Below are positions 24,958 to 32,532 of a stretch of DNA of 32,949 nucleotides, one piece after another (position 1 is the first letter of the stretch; every line of letters begins with the position of its first letter). The stretch comes from Candidatus Woesearchaeota archaeon (lineage in GTDB: Archaea > Nanobdellota > Nanobdellia > Woesearchaeales > BM511). The position numbers were made by a program, and so were the translations under genes. The notes beneath the pieces were generated by a model. The model did not search any database. It worked only from the letters and a program-made list of their open reading frames with translations, and had not been told where the DNA came from. The stretch spans positions 1 to 32,949 of the forward strand of contig PKTL01000083.1 of the NCBI GenBank assembly GCA_002867475.1. Reading direction: 5' to 3'.

Positions 24958-25905
24958 ATGATAGAGGTGAAATTCTTTGATGGACATGGTAGTGTTATTT
25001 CTACTTTGGAAAATATGTCTCTCAAAGAGAAGAATATCCTTCTTGATTGTGTAAATCCTAGTAAGGTTGAACTGCAGCTTGTTGCAAAGACTTTTGGGAT
25101 AAGTTTTTCAGATCTTGAAAAAGGTCTTGACCCTGAAGAAAGACCAACTATTGAGAATTTTGAGACTTATAATAGGATAACAATCTCTGCACCTATAGGT
25201 TCTAATGGGCAATCAAAGACAATATCTTTATCTTTTTTTGTTGGTGATAATTATTTGATTATTCTTTCAAAAAAGAAGATTCCACTTTTTGATAAATTAA
25301 ATAATCTTCCTAAAAAGACTTATGATGAAGCTTTTGGAAAGGATATAAGCCATCTTCTACATTTCTATATGTATCAAGCAATCAATGAATATTTTCATGT
25401 TATTGATGAGATTGAAGATGAAATAGATAAGATTGAAAACAAGCTTTTTAAAAATGTAAATAAATCAATACTAAAAAATATTTTCAGCTTGAAAAAGACA
25501 CTTATTTATTTCCATAAATCACTTGTTGCAAACAGAGAAGTTTTCTTGTCAATCGATAAGGAAACAATCAGTCAGATAAAAAAATCAGACCTCAAAAATT
25601 ATAGAAACCTATATTTTGACATAAATCAATTGATAGATATGGTAGGAACACATAGAGAAATACTTACAGGTTCCATGGATATCTATATGAGTGCAGTCAG
25701 TAACAATCTTAATGAGGTTATGAAAAAACTTACTGTTTATGCTTCTTACATAATGGTTCCGACTCTTATTTCAGGAATCTATGGTATGAACTTTCAGCAT
25801 TTACCTGAAATCTATTGGAAGTATGGTTATTTCTTTGCACTTGGACTTATGGGCTTAAGCGTTCTTGCAATACGTAACAGCTTTAAGAAAAAAGGCTGGA
25901 TATAA
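24958..25905 (+). CDS. corA: CorA-type magnesium/divalent metal transporter
   Basis: A 315-residue CorA family protein: N-terminal cytoplasmic alpha/beta domain (~1-140), long stalk helices (~140-255), then two C-terminal membrane helices (~257-275 and ~287-305). The selectivity signature YGMN is at 275-278, at the end of TM1. The loop after it (FQHLPEIYWKYGY) is the periplasmic loop that holds the MPEL-like motif in classic members; here it reads HLPE. It forms a pentameric Mg2+ channel in known members; Co2+, Ni2+ or Zn2+ specificity is possible. A TATA box at ~24924-24933 lies ~29 nt before the ATG, so the mRNA is probably leaderless. Confidence 0.92.
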   Translation: MIEVKFFDGHGSVISTLENMSLKEKNILLDCVNPSKVELQLVAKTFGISFSDLEKGLDPEERPTIENFETYNRITISAPIGSNGQSKTISLSFFVGDNYLIILSKKKIPLFDKLNNLPKKTYDEAFGKDISHLLHFYMYQAINEYFHVIDEIEDEIDKIENKLFKNVNKSILKNIFSLKKTLIYFHKSLVANREVFLSIDKETISQIKKSDLKNYRNLYFDINQLIDMVGTHREILTGSMDIYMSAVSNNLNEVMKKLTVYASYIMVPTLISGIYGMNFQHLPEIYWKYGYFFALGLMGLSVLAIRNSFKKKGWI

Positions 25906-25906
25906 A

Positions 25907-26236
25907 TTAATCATATAACTTGAAAACTTCTCTTATTTTAGAATCTATTTTTCCACCGTAAAAAACTACTTCAGGCAATCCTTTTTTTGATACAATAGGC
26001 TCCCAACCGATAAGAGTTTTTCTATATCTTACACCATTCCCATCACCAAGATTGGAATATAAATTGATTGAGTCTTGATCCATTCTAAATATTGAAGTTC
26101 TTAATTTAAGAGGTTTACCCCCATATTTTCCAATTTCATGAGACGCATGACCTTTAAAAGGAATAGTTGACCTAATAGGTACTGGTTTAAATTTAAAATC
26201 TTGAATTGCTGCTTTTACAAGGTTTGTAATACTCAT
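25907..26236 (-). CDS. Unknown protein (109 aa)
   Basis: A basic, beta-rich protein with glycine turns (IGKYGGKPLKLRTSIFR, GDGNGVRYRKTLIGWEP). No domain recognised. The ATG at 26236 is ~28 nt after ATTTAAATA (~26261-26269, minus strand), again a leaderless arrangement. It is convergent with the CorA gene, the two stop codons being one base apart, and divergent from the DRG GTPase gene. Real by context and composition; function unknown. Confidence 0.72.
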   Translation of the reverse strand: MSITNLVKAAIQDFKFKPVPIRSTIPFKGHASHEIGKYGGKPLKLRTSIFRMDQDSINLYSNLGDGNGVRYRKTLIGWEPIVSKKGLPEVVFYGGKIDSKIREVFKLYD

Positions 26237-26335
26237 AAACCCCTATACTTAAAACTTTTATTTAAATATGCTTATTTTTGTTGACTTTATTTATATCAAG
26301 GAATATTTATAAAGTAATCCCCATAACTAAAAAAT

Positions 26336-27436
26336 ATGGCTTTCGAGAAGGACATTGATCAAATTAAAGAACTGGAAAAAGAAATTTCCAATACTAAATA
26401 TAATAAGCGTACTCAACATGCCATTGGACTCATGAAAGCAAAGCTTGCGAAACTTAAAGATAAGCAAGAACAAAGAGTTGCTAAAAGTGGTGGAAGCGGC
26501 GAAGGTTATTCAGTTAGGAAAACAGGTGATGGTACTGTTATTCTTCTTGGTTATCCTAGCGCAGGTAAAAGTACTCTTCTAAATAGCTTAACTGATGCTA
26601 ATAGCGAAGTTGGCGCGTATGCTTTCACAACTCTTACAGTTGTTCCTGGAGTTATGGAATATAAGCATGCTAAGATTCAGATTTTAGATGTTCCAGGAAT
26701 TGTTCATGGTGCTGCTAGCGGTAGAGGAAGAGGAAAGGAAGTTTTATCCACTATGCGTAACGCTGACCTTTGTTTGATTGTTCTTGATGGAACTCAACCA
26801 AGTCAACTACCTAGTATTAAAAAAGAGATTTATGAAACAGGTATTCGTTTTAGTAAAAAACCTGATGTGAAGATTAGAAAAACTGCAAAAGATGGTATAA
26901 GGATTGGAAGGACTGTTCAAACACCTGAACTTGATGATGTAACAGTTAAAGGTATATTAAAAGAGTTCAGGATTAATAATGCAGAAGTTTTAATACGAAC
27001 ACCAATCTCAGCTGATGAATTCATTGATTGCGTTGAGGATAATAAGAAGTATATGAGTGTTGTACTTGTTGTAAACAAAGCTGATATGCTCTCAGAAGAA
27101 CAAAAGAAAAAAATGAAAAAGAATTTGAAACCTGATCTTTTTATTAGTGCTCAAAAAAAGATAGGACTCAATGAATTGAGAGAGTTTATTTTTGATAGAT
27201 TGGATCTTATTAGACTTTATCTAAAAGAACCAAGTAAACCAGCTGATATGGATGAACCACTCATAGCCTTCAAGAATTCTACAATTGAAAAGATTTGCAT
27301 AAAGCTTCATAGAGATTTTAAGGACAAATTTAAATTTGCAAGGATCTGGGGTAAAAGTGCTAAGTTTGACGGACAAAAAGTTAGCTTGCCACATGTACTT
27401 CAAGATCAGGATGTTCTAGAATTGCATATGAGATGA
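26336..27436 (+). CDS. DRG-family (OBG/DRG) GTPase with TGS domain
   Basis: A 366-residue GTPase: N-terminal helical region (1-60), G1 GYPSAGKST at 72-80, G3 DVPGIVHG at 118-125, a DRG-type basic insert (~175-230), G4 NKAD at 247-250, G5 SAQKK at 271-275, and a C-terminal TGS domain (~292-366). DRG proteins are universal in archaea and eukaryotes and bind ribosomes, helping with translation stalls. The G1 motif is the DRG/OBG form. Start ATG at 26336, ~25 nt after ATTTATAAAG (~26306-26315), consistent with a leaderless mRNA. Length and domain order are typical. Confidence 0.95.
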   Translation: MAFEKDIDQIKELEKEISNTKYNKRTQHAIGLMKAKLAKLKDKQEQRVAKSGGSGEGYSVRKTGDGTVILLGYPSAGKSTLLNSLTDANSEVGAYAFTTLTVVPGVMEYKHAKIQILDVPGIVHGAASGRGRGKEVLSTMRNADLCLIVLDGTQPSQLPSIKKEIYETGIRFSKKPDVKIRKTAKDGIRIGRTVQTPELDDVTVKGILKEFRINNAEVLIRTPISADEFIDCVEDNKKYMSVVLVVNKADMLSEEQKKKMKKNLKPDLFISAQKKIGLNELREFIFDRLDLIRLYLKEPSKPADMDEPLIAFKNSTIEKICIKLHRDFKDKFKFARIWGKSAKFDGQKVSLPHVLQDQDVLELHMR

Positions 27437-27475
27437 TTATATAATAAAATTAAGAAAAAAAAGAAAAGTATCTTC

Positions 27476-28531
27476 TTAAAGAACTAAGTTCAATAAGAAA
27501 AATGATACTATTGATATTGCAAATGTTGCAACTACTAGTCCTAATGGTTTCCAGAAGTTTCTTGCTACACTCGTTATATCTGCGTTCAATCCTACTGCTG
27601 CAAGACCCATTGAAAACATGTAGATATAGATTTTTGCAAAACTTCCCATTACTTCTGCTGAAAAGTTAGAAAAACTAACTATGATTCCTGCAATCAAGAA
27701 TAAAACCATATACCAAGGGATGAATATTTTCTTCCTTAAGATATATACAACTGTTGGTATTGAGATTATCAATAAAGCTATTCTAAGAGCTTTTAATGCC
27801 ATACCATATGCATACATATCTGGATTTCCCATCACTGAAAGGATCATCTTTGTGAATCCTGTCTGGAAAATAACTGATCCAGTTATTTCAGCAAATGATT
27901 TTACATCCATAAAATTGAACAATACTTTTGTAAAAAAGAAAAATCCAACTATTGTTACAAGTGTATTCAATATCAATGCGATTGAGGTTTCATCTGAATC
28001 TGTTTTACAGATAGGTGCTGTAACTGCTAATGCCGCTGTTCCGCAAACTGCTGAACCAAATCCTAGAAGTAATGAGAACCTTTCAGGAAGCTTCAGTGCT
28101 TTTCCTATATAATACATTGAAATAAATACTAAACTCACTAGTATTATAAGCTGAACGAATGCTAAAGGTGTTGTGCTCGCTACATATATAACCTCATTGA
28201 CATTAAAATGGTTTGCTCCATAAAAGATTACTCCTATAGGCATCAGAACCAATTGCGCCACATACAATCCTGGAGATATCTTGAAAGTAAATTTTGTATC
28301 ATCCAGGGTTTTTGACATTATAAATCTTATAATAATACCTATTGTTGTTGCTAAGAAAAATGCATCAAAATACTTCTTCCCACTTATTACTATATACCCA
28401 CTAAGATTTATAGCTAGAATACCAACTATTACCGCTGTTAATATACCTATCCAACCATCTTTGATAAGAGTAAATATATTATCATCTGGTCGAAAATCTC
28501 TTTTCTCAAAAAATACGTCTTTAAAACCCAT
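27476..28531 (-). CDS. YeiH/UPF0324-family putative anion (sulfate) exporter
   Basis: A 351-residue polytopic membrane protein with about ten hydrophobic segments. The family signature lies at about 156-172 (GFGSAVCGTAALAVTAP), matching the conserved G(T/S)xxCGxxA re-entrant motif of UPF0324, with the following acidic stretch (DSDETSIAL). It is annotated in databases as putative sulfate exporter; the true substrate is not established. The ATG is preceded by AAGGAGGAACAAG, the strongest Shine-Dalgarno in the window. That site overlaps and directly follows the stop of a 54-aa Cys-containing protein, so the two form an operon. Confidence 0.86.
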   Translation of the reverse strand: MGFKDVFFEKRDFRPDDNIFTLIKDGWIGILTAVIVGILAINLSGYIVISGKKYFDAFFLATTIGIIIRFIMSKTLDDTKFTFKISPGLYVAQLVLMPIGVIFYGANHFNVNEVIYVASTTPLAFVQLIILVSLVFISMYYIGKALKLPERFSLLLGFGSAVCGTAALAVTAPICKTDSDETSIALILNTLVTIVGFFFFTKVLFNFMDVKSFAEITGSVIFQTGFTKMILSVMGNPDMYAYGMALKALRIALLIISIPTVVYILRKKIFIPWYMVLFLIAGIIVSFSNFSAEVMGSFAKIYIYMFSMGLAAVGLNADITSVARNFWKPLGLVVATFAISIVSFFLLNLVL

Positions 28532-28542
28532 CTTGTTCCTCC

Positions 28543-28707
28543 TTATATACTATCGAATTCTTTTGCTTTATCTGCACCTAGAAATCCTGTCACAATTTTT
28601 TTGCATTCATCGACACAAGTGTCTTCGCTCATAGCGTCAACTTTTGCTGCTGTCGCTGGCCCAAAAAATTTTGTCATTAATTCTTTACATTTATCTTTTT
28701 TTGACAT
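28543..28707 (-). CDS. 54-aa protein with internal 20-residue duplication, upstream of YeiH-like permease
   Basis: Residues 7-26 and 35-54 are repeats of the pattern CKxhhTxFhGxxxAxxhDxh, joined by an acidic linker holding Cys31; Cys7, Cys31 and Cys35 are the only cysteines. Each repeat looks like a short amphipathic helix pair. The ATG at 28707 follows GGGTGATTG by 4 nt. The stop lies 11 nt before the permease start and carries its Shine-Dalgarno, so it is probably an accessory of the permease. A disulfide-stabilised helical hairpin or a small metal-binding chaperone is conceivable. I do not recognise a named family. Confidence 0.72.
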   Translation of the reverse strand: MSKKDKCKELMTKFFGPATAAKVDAMSEDTCVDECKKIVTGFLGADKAKEFDSI

Positions 28708-28819
28708 AAGTCAATCACCCAATAAAAGAATCCTAGATTAAAAACTATATAAATCCATCGATTTGTAATTAAAAAAAAACTAACAGTTTTAAAGCAATTA
28801 AAATTAGAAAAAGATATAT

Positions 28820-29044
28820 CTATCTTTTGCTTTTCATTCTTCGTTCAACAATTTCTTTTGCAGGCCTGTTCCTATTGAATCTGACGAATTTATCGAATTT
28901 TTCTTCGTCTCTTCGCTTCTGATTCATACTATCATCATCAAGTTCTGGAAATTTAAGATCTAACGTTCCTGACTTTTCTTTATTGTTAAATTTAGCGTAT
29001 TTTTCTTTTTTAGCGCTTATTTTTTTGACTTTTTCTTTAGCCAT
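28820..29044 (-). CDS. Small basic protein (74 aa)
   Basis: Begins MAKEKVKKISAKKEKYAKFN and ends with a basic stretch (NRPAKEIVERRMKSKR); rich in Lys, Arg, Asp and Glu, no hydrophobic core segment, probably largely disordered or helical. ATG at 29044 is chosen over an upstream in-frame GTG (29056) because GGTGAT lies 4 nt before it. Nucleic-acid or ribosome association would fit the composition, but nothing specific can be claimed. Confidence 0.68.
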   Translation of the reverse strand: MAKEKVKKISAKKEKYAKFNNKEKSGTLDLKFPELDDDSMNQKRRDEEKFDKFVRFNRNRPAKEIVERRMKSKR

Positions 29045-29107
29045 GATTATCACCAATAAAAAGACGGAAATCTGTTTTCTTTTTAAGCTTTATGATTTCT
29101 AAATAAA

Positions 29108-29527
29108 TTATAATTCCTTTAAATATTGTAAAATGCCTTTTCTTTTTATCACTTTTTCATATATAAGTTTTGAAGACGATTCTAGAATCTCATGAAGACT
29201 TAACTTATCGATCCTTTCTAAAGGCGAAACCCTATATGAATAATCATAACTGTTTTCTTCCCCCATTTTTCTTACACTAACATCCATCATTTTTGTTCCA
29301 GTTATATAAGAAAGGATTATTTTTTCATCACCATATTCAAGATCACCTGCCACCACTATCATTCCTTTGAAAGGATAAGTTCTTACATTTGATATGACTT
29401 GCCTTGCACTAAGAACTTCTTTATATAAATCTTGATAAGGCCTTACTGATTTTGGAAATGCATCAATCTGATCTGTTAAATTTAATATATTATTAAATCT
29501 TGTCTCTATTTTTTTATCTAAATCCAC
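29108..29527 (-). CDS. Unknown protein (139 aa)
   Basis: Helical N-terminal third, a beta-rich centre (FKGMIVVAGDLEYGDEKII through SYITGTKMMDVSVRKMG) and a helical, basic C terminus. No known domain recognised. The start is GTG at 29527, ~28-30 nt from a TATATAAA box (29553-29560 read on the minus strand), so probably leaderless. It is divergent from the first cold-shock gene, with 124 bp between starts. Confidence 0.75.
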   Translation of the reverse strand: MDLDKKIETRFNNILNLTDQIDAFPKSVRPYQDLYKEVLSARQVISNVRTYPFKGMIVVAGDLEYGDEKIILSYITGTKMMDVSVRKMGEENSYDYSYRVSPLERIDKLSLHEILESSSKLIYEKVIKRKGILQYLKEL

Positions 29528-29605
29528 TGTCTATATTCAAGAGTGGTGATTATTTATATATTTTATTCTGTTAAAATAGATAATATTATAAAGTATATAA
29601 TCTAA

Positions 29606-29636
29606 ATGTTAGGCATAGCCAACATGTTAAAGGCTA
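29606..29636 (+). promoter_or_regulatory. Two mutually exclusive hairpins in the leader of the first cold-shock gene
   Basis: Hairpin 1: ATGTT (29606-29610) and GGC (29612-29614) pair with GCC (29618-29620) and AACAT (29621-29625), with one bulged A. Hairpin 2: TAGCC (29616-29620) pairs with GGCTA (29632-29636). Both use GCC 29618-29620, so only one can form at a time. The second sits just before the region preceding the ATG at 29652. This resembles a temperature-responsive leader, but the transcription start is uncertain: TATA-like boxes at 29553-29560, ~29584-29593 and ~29594-29601 would include all, part, or little of hairpin 1. Confidence 0.4.
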
Positions 29637-29651
29637 ATAAAAGAGTATAAA

Positions 29652-29849
29652 ATGAAAGGAAAAGTAAAATTTTTTAACGGGAAGAAAGGCTTTGGCTTTA
29701 TTACAGCAGAAGATGAAAAAGACTATTTTGTCCATATCAGCGGACTTGTTGAAGGTGTCAGGATAAAAGATGAGGACTCTGTAACCTTTGATGTTGTTGA
29801 AGGTGAAAAAGGTCCAAAAGCTGAAAACGTACAATTAGATTCTGAATAA
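29652..29849 (+). CDS. Cold-shock domain protein (CspA family), copy 1
   Basis: A 65-residue single cold-shock domain with RNP1 KGFGFI (12-17) and RNP2 YFVHIS (25-30) and conserved aromatic residues for single-stranded nucleic-acid binding. Csp proteins act as RNA chaperones, often at low temperature. This family is mainly bacterial and patchy in archaea, so transfer from bacteria is likely in the past. It is followed by a paralogue 174 bp downstream. The upstream leader has alternative hairpins (29606-29636). The Shine-Dalgarno is weak (AAAGAG). Confidence 0.93.
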   Translation: MKGKVKFFNGKKGFGFITAEDEKDYFVHISGLVEGVRIKDEDSVTFDVVEGEKGPKAENVQLDSE

Positions 29850-29862
29850 GCCTAGATAATAA

Positions 29863-29876
29863 TTGATAAATATCAA
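29863..29876 (+). terminator. Hairpin followed by T-rich run after first cold-shock gene
   Basis: TTGATA (29863-29868) pairs with TATCAA (29871-29876) around a two-base centre, followed by a T-rich stretch (29882-29900). It lies 14 nt past the stop codon. Archaeal termination depends mainly on T-runs, so the hairpin may be incidental. Confidence 0.35.
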
Positions 29877-30023
29877 TAAATTATTTTTAATTTAATTTAT
29901 GTTATAAATGCAAGGTTTTAAAAATAGTAATGGATTCTCATGTATAAATTAGTAATATCATAATTAAACATGCGAATTTTAGTTTGCTATTTCTGATTAA
30001 AAAAATATGGAGGGAATAAGAAA

Positions 30024-30215
30024 ATGAAAGGAAGCGTAAAATTTTTCAATGTATCAAAAGGTTTTGGCTTTATCGCTGCTGAAGATGGTAAAGAATATTT
30101 TGTTCATCAATCAGCATTAGAACCAGGAACAAACCTTAATGATGGAACATCTGTTACTTTTGATGTTGAAGAAGGCGACAGAGGACCAAAAGCTGTAAAT
30201 GTGAAAGTAGAATAA
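30024..30215 (+). CDS. Cold-shock domain protein (CspA family), copy 2
   Basis: A 63-residue single cold-shock domain, closely similar to the preceding copy, with RNP1 KGFGFI and RNP2 YFVHQS. It has a stronger Shine-Dalgarno (GGAGGG, 9 nt before the ATG) than copy 1 and a separate long leader: a TTATAAATG-like box near 29902-29910 would give a ~90-nt leader. The different leaders suggest different regulation of the two copies. Binds single-stranded RNA or DNA as an RNA chaperone by family knowledge. Confidence 0.93.
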   Translation: MKGSVKFFNVSKGFGFIAAEDGKEYFVHQSALEPGTNLNDGTSVTFDVEEGDRGPKAVNVKVE

Positions 30216-30368
30216 GTTTTTAACACAATTAATAATAACTTATTTTTAATTTCTTAATAAAGTCAGATATTCATTCTGTACTTTTTCTATTAATTTCTAT
30301 TAATATTTTTAACCAATAAAAAAAAGATTTATAAATAGTATCACATTTGATTTGTTAATCGATATATC

Positions 30369-30390
30369 CAAAGCACTTAAATTTGCTTTG
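30369..30390 (+). promoter_or_regulatory. Leader hairpin just upstream of the Shine-Dalgarno of the secreted-protein gene
   Basis: CAAAGCA (30369-30375) pairs perfectly with TGCTTTG (30384-30390) around an 8-nt loop. A TATA box (TTTATAAATA, ~30330-30339) predicts transcription starting near 30361, so the hairpin would occupy the 5' end of the mRNA, 4 nt before the AGGAGG site at 30395-30400. Confidence 0.45.
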
Positions 30391-30406
30391 TAAAGGAGGA
30401 AGAAAA

Positions 30407-31078
30407 ATGAAAAGATTAACATTTTTAATGATCTTCATCATGAGCCTATCATTAGTGATTGGCGCTGCTGAAGATCCTATGCATGAACCAGGAACAGGCC
30501 TTCAAGATCCTGAACTTAAAGAAGATACTATGGGGACCGGAGCTGGCAACCCAGAAGCTGTCCCAACAATGTATACTAATTCTGGAGAAGGTCAAATGAT
30601 TCAAGCTGGTGAAAGAGTCATGGCTCAAACTGGAGAGTTCCAAATGCAAAGTGGAGAAAGATTAATGATTCAAAAGAGTGAGAGCAATAAGTATCAGATT
30701 GAAACTAAAGGTGTTAATGCAGATTGCACCATGGAACTTAAGCAAGAAATGGCTCAGAATCAAACAAAGCTTTATGCATCTTTATCAAATGGTAAAAATG
30801 CTGAAGTTAAAGTTATGCCTGATGCAGCTGCAGAAAAAGCTATGGAACAATTAAGGCTTAAGAATTGTAGTGAAGGATGTCAATTACAGCTTAAGGAAGT
30901 TGGTAGTGGTGATCAAATAAGAGCAGCTTATGAAGTTCAAACAGAAAGACAAGCAAAAGTTTTTGGATTATTCAGTGCTCAGATGAAAGTTCAAGCACAA
31001 GTTGATGCTGAAACAGGAGAAGTTATCCAAACCAAGAAAGCTTGGTGGGCATTTTTAGCTAGTGAACCTGTTGAATAG
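30407..31078 (+). CDS. Secreted protein with N-terminal signal peptide (223 aa)
   Basis: Begins MKRLTFLMIFIMSLSLVIGA, a clear signal peptide with probable cleavage after GAA (~21). The first part of the mature region is Gly/Glu/Pro-rich and holds imperfect repeats around QxGExxM (about residues 65-90). The second half has three cysteines (one in NADCTMEL, two in NCSEGCQL) and ends AETGEVIQTKKAWWAFLASE. I recall similar WWAFLA-type endings in secreted proteins of DPANN archaea, but cannot name a family. ATG at 30407 is chosen because AGGAGG lies 6 nt before it; an upstream TTG at 30383 is in the leader hairpin. Confidence 0.82.
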   Translation: MKRLTFLMIFIMSLSLVIGAAEDPMHEPGTGLQDPELKEDTMGTGAGNPEAVPTMYTNSGEGQMIQAGERVMAQTGEFQMQSGERLMIQKSESNKYQIETKGVNADCTMELKQEMAQNQTKLYASLSNGKNAEVKVMPDAAAEKAMEQLRLKNCSEGCQLQLKEVGSGDQIRAAYEVQTERQAKVFGLFSAQMKVQAQVDAETGEVIQTKKAWWAFLASEPVE

Positions 31079-31163
31079 GTTTATTATTCTTTTTTTATTT
31101 TTTATTAAACATAACTTTTAAAAATCTATAATTCTTGATTAAAAATTTAGAGGAATAAATAAA

Positions 31164-31811
31164 ATGGAAGAAAAACAAACAAGTATGCCTTTAATAGGCG
31201 ATGCTTTCCCAGAAGTGAAGGTACAAACAACACATGGTATGAAAAATTTACCAGGAGATTATAAAGGTAAATGGATGGTGCTTTTTAGCCACCCTGCAGA
31301 TTTTACACCTGTTTGTACAACTGAATTTGTTGGTTTTGCAAAAAAAGATGCCGAATTCAAGAAATTGAATGCTGAACTTATAGGACTTTCTATGGATCAA
31401 GTATTCTCACATATAAAATGGGAAGAATGGATAAAAGAAAAATTAGACGTTGAAATACCATTCCCTATAATTGCGGACCATGGAAACGTTGCTAAAAAGC
31501 TTGGGATGATCCATCCAGGAAAAGGATCTAACACAGTAAGAGCAGTATTTGTAGTTGATCCTGAAGGAAAAACTAGATTCATAATGTATTATCCGCAGGA
31601 ACTTGGAAGAAGCGTAGATGAAATCTTAAGAGCAGTTAAAGCTATGCAGATATCTGATGCTAATAAGGTTGCTATGCCTGAAAACTGGCCAAATAATGGA
31701 CTTATTGGAGATAAGGTTATAATCCCTCCTGCAACTGATGTCGATACTGCTAAAAAAAGGCCATCTGAATATGATTGCTATGATTGGTGGTTCTGCTATA
31801 AGCAACTTTAA
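31164..31811 (+). CDS. Archaeal peroxiredoxin (Prx6-type thioredoxin peroxidase)
   Basis: A 215-residue peroxiredoxin with the peroxidatic motif [12 protein letters not shown] (Cys51) and the Prx6-group features VDPEGKTRF and the long C-terminal arm. Two further cysteines, Cys205 and Cys211, sit in the terminal [10 protein letters not shown] segment, the same layout as the structurally known archaeal thioredoxin peroxidases of Aeropyrum and Pyrococcus, where a C-terminal Cys resolves the sulfenic acid. Reduces H2O2 and organic peroxides in the cytoplasm. A weak Shine-Dalgarno (GAGGAA) precedes the ATG. Length is slightly short of the ~240-250 residues of the crenarchaeal enzyme. Confidence 0.95.
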   Translation: MEEKQTSMPLIGDAFPEVKVQTTHGMKNLPGDYKGKWMVLFSHPADFTPVCTTEFVGFAKKDAEFKKLNAELIGLSMDQVFSHIKWEEWIKEKLDVEIPFPIIADHGNVAKKLGMIHPGKGSNTVRAVFVVDPEGKTRFIMYYPQELGRSVDEILRAVKAMQISDANKVAMPENWPNNGLIGDKVIIPPATDVDTAKKRPSEYDCYDWWFCYKQL

Positions 31812-31898
31812 ACATCGAATAACATCATTAATTACCTTTTATTTTTTTTAATATTTATTTTACAAACACTTAAAAACAAGATATATTAATATAGATTT

Positions 31899-32477
31899 AT
31901 GCTAAAAAAAATCAACAGATTATTATTTTTTCTGATAATCTCGACCCATAATGTTTTTGCTCATGAAGCAAGTGGAGGCGGCCTTATCAATGGACTCATG
32001 CACCCAGTTTTTGGTCCGGATCATTTGCTTGCAATGGTTGCTGTAGGCATCATCAGCGCACAAATTGGTGGACGAGCAATCTGGACAATACCTACAACAT
32101 TTGTTAGTGTGATGCTTATTGGAGGAATTTTAGGAATGATGGATGTAAGCATCATGGGAATCGAATTTGGCATCGCATTATCTGTTCTAATATTAGGAAT
32201 TGCTATAGCGCTCGACAATAAAATAAAACCAGTTTATGCTAGCCTTTTTGTTGCTTTTTTTGCAATATTTCATGGACATGCACATGGCACTGAGATGCCA
32301 AATTTAGCGCAACCTTTACTTTATGCATTAGGTTTTGTTATTGCCACTGCAACGCTTCACATAACAGGAGTTCTTATTGGATTAACATCTAAAGACTTGA
32401 AAAAAGGCCCTGAAATCCTCAGGTTTCTTGGGGCAGGAGTTGCAGGGATAGGCTTTGCGATACTTTTTGGATTATAA
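31899..32477 (+). CDS. HupE/UreJ-family membrane protein (putative metal transporter)
   Basis: A 192-residue protein with an N-terminal signal segment ending FAHE (His22 would be at or near the mature N terminus), followed by six membrane helices. Both family signatures are present: HPVFGPDHLLAMVAVG (35-50) and FHGHAHGTE (124-132), whose histidines bind metal in HupE. Bacterial homologues take up nickel for hydrogenase or urease, or cobalt. No hydrogenase or urease gene is in the window, so the substrate is open. The ATG lies shortly after an AT-rich promoter region (~31868-31893). Confidence 0.92.
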   Translation: MLKKINRLLFFLIISTHNVFAHEASGGGLINGLMHPVFGPDHLLAMVAVGIISAQIGGRAIWTIPTTFVSVMLIGGILGMMDVSIMGIEFGIALSVLILGIAIALDNKIKPVYASLFVAFFAIFHGHAHGTEMPNLAQPLLYALGFVIATATLHITGVLIGLTSKDLKKGPEILRFLGAGVAGIGFAILFGL

Positions 32478-32532
32478 TCATAGGATTATTATTAACTAAA
32501 GCTTTAAATATATATTATTCTTTATCGTCGAT

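Noticed and set aside
31899-32477. HupE/UreJ protein as evidence for a hydrogenase or urease
   Set aside because: No other hydrogenase or urease gene is in the window; the family occurs without them.
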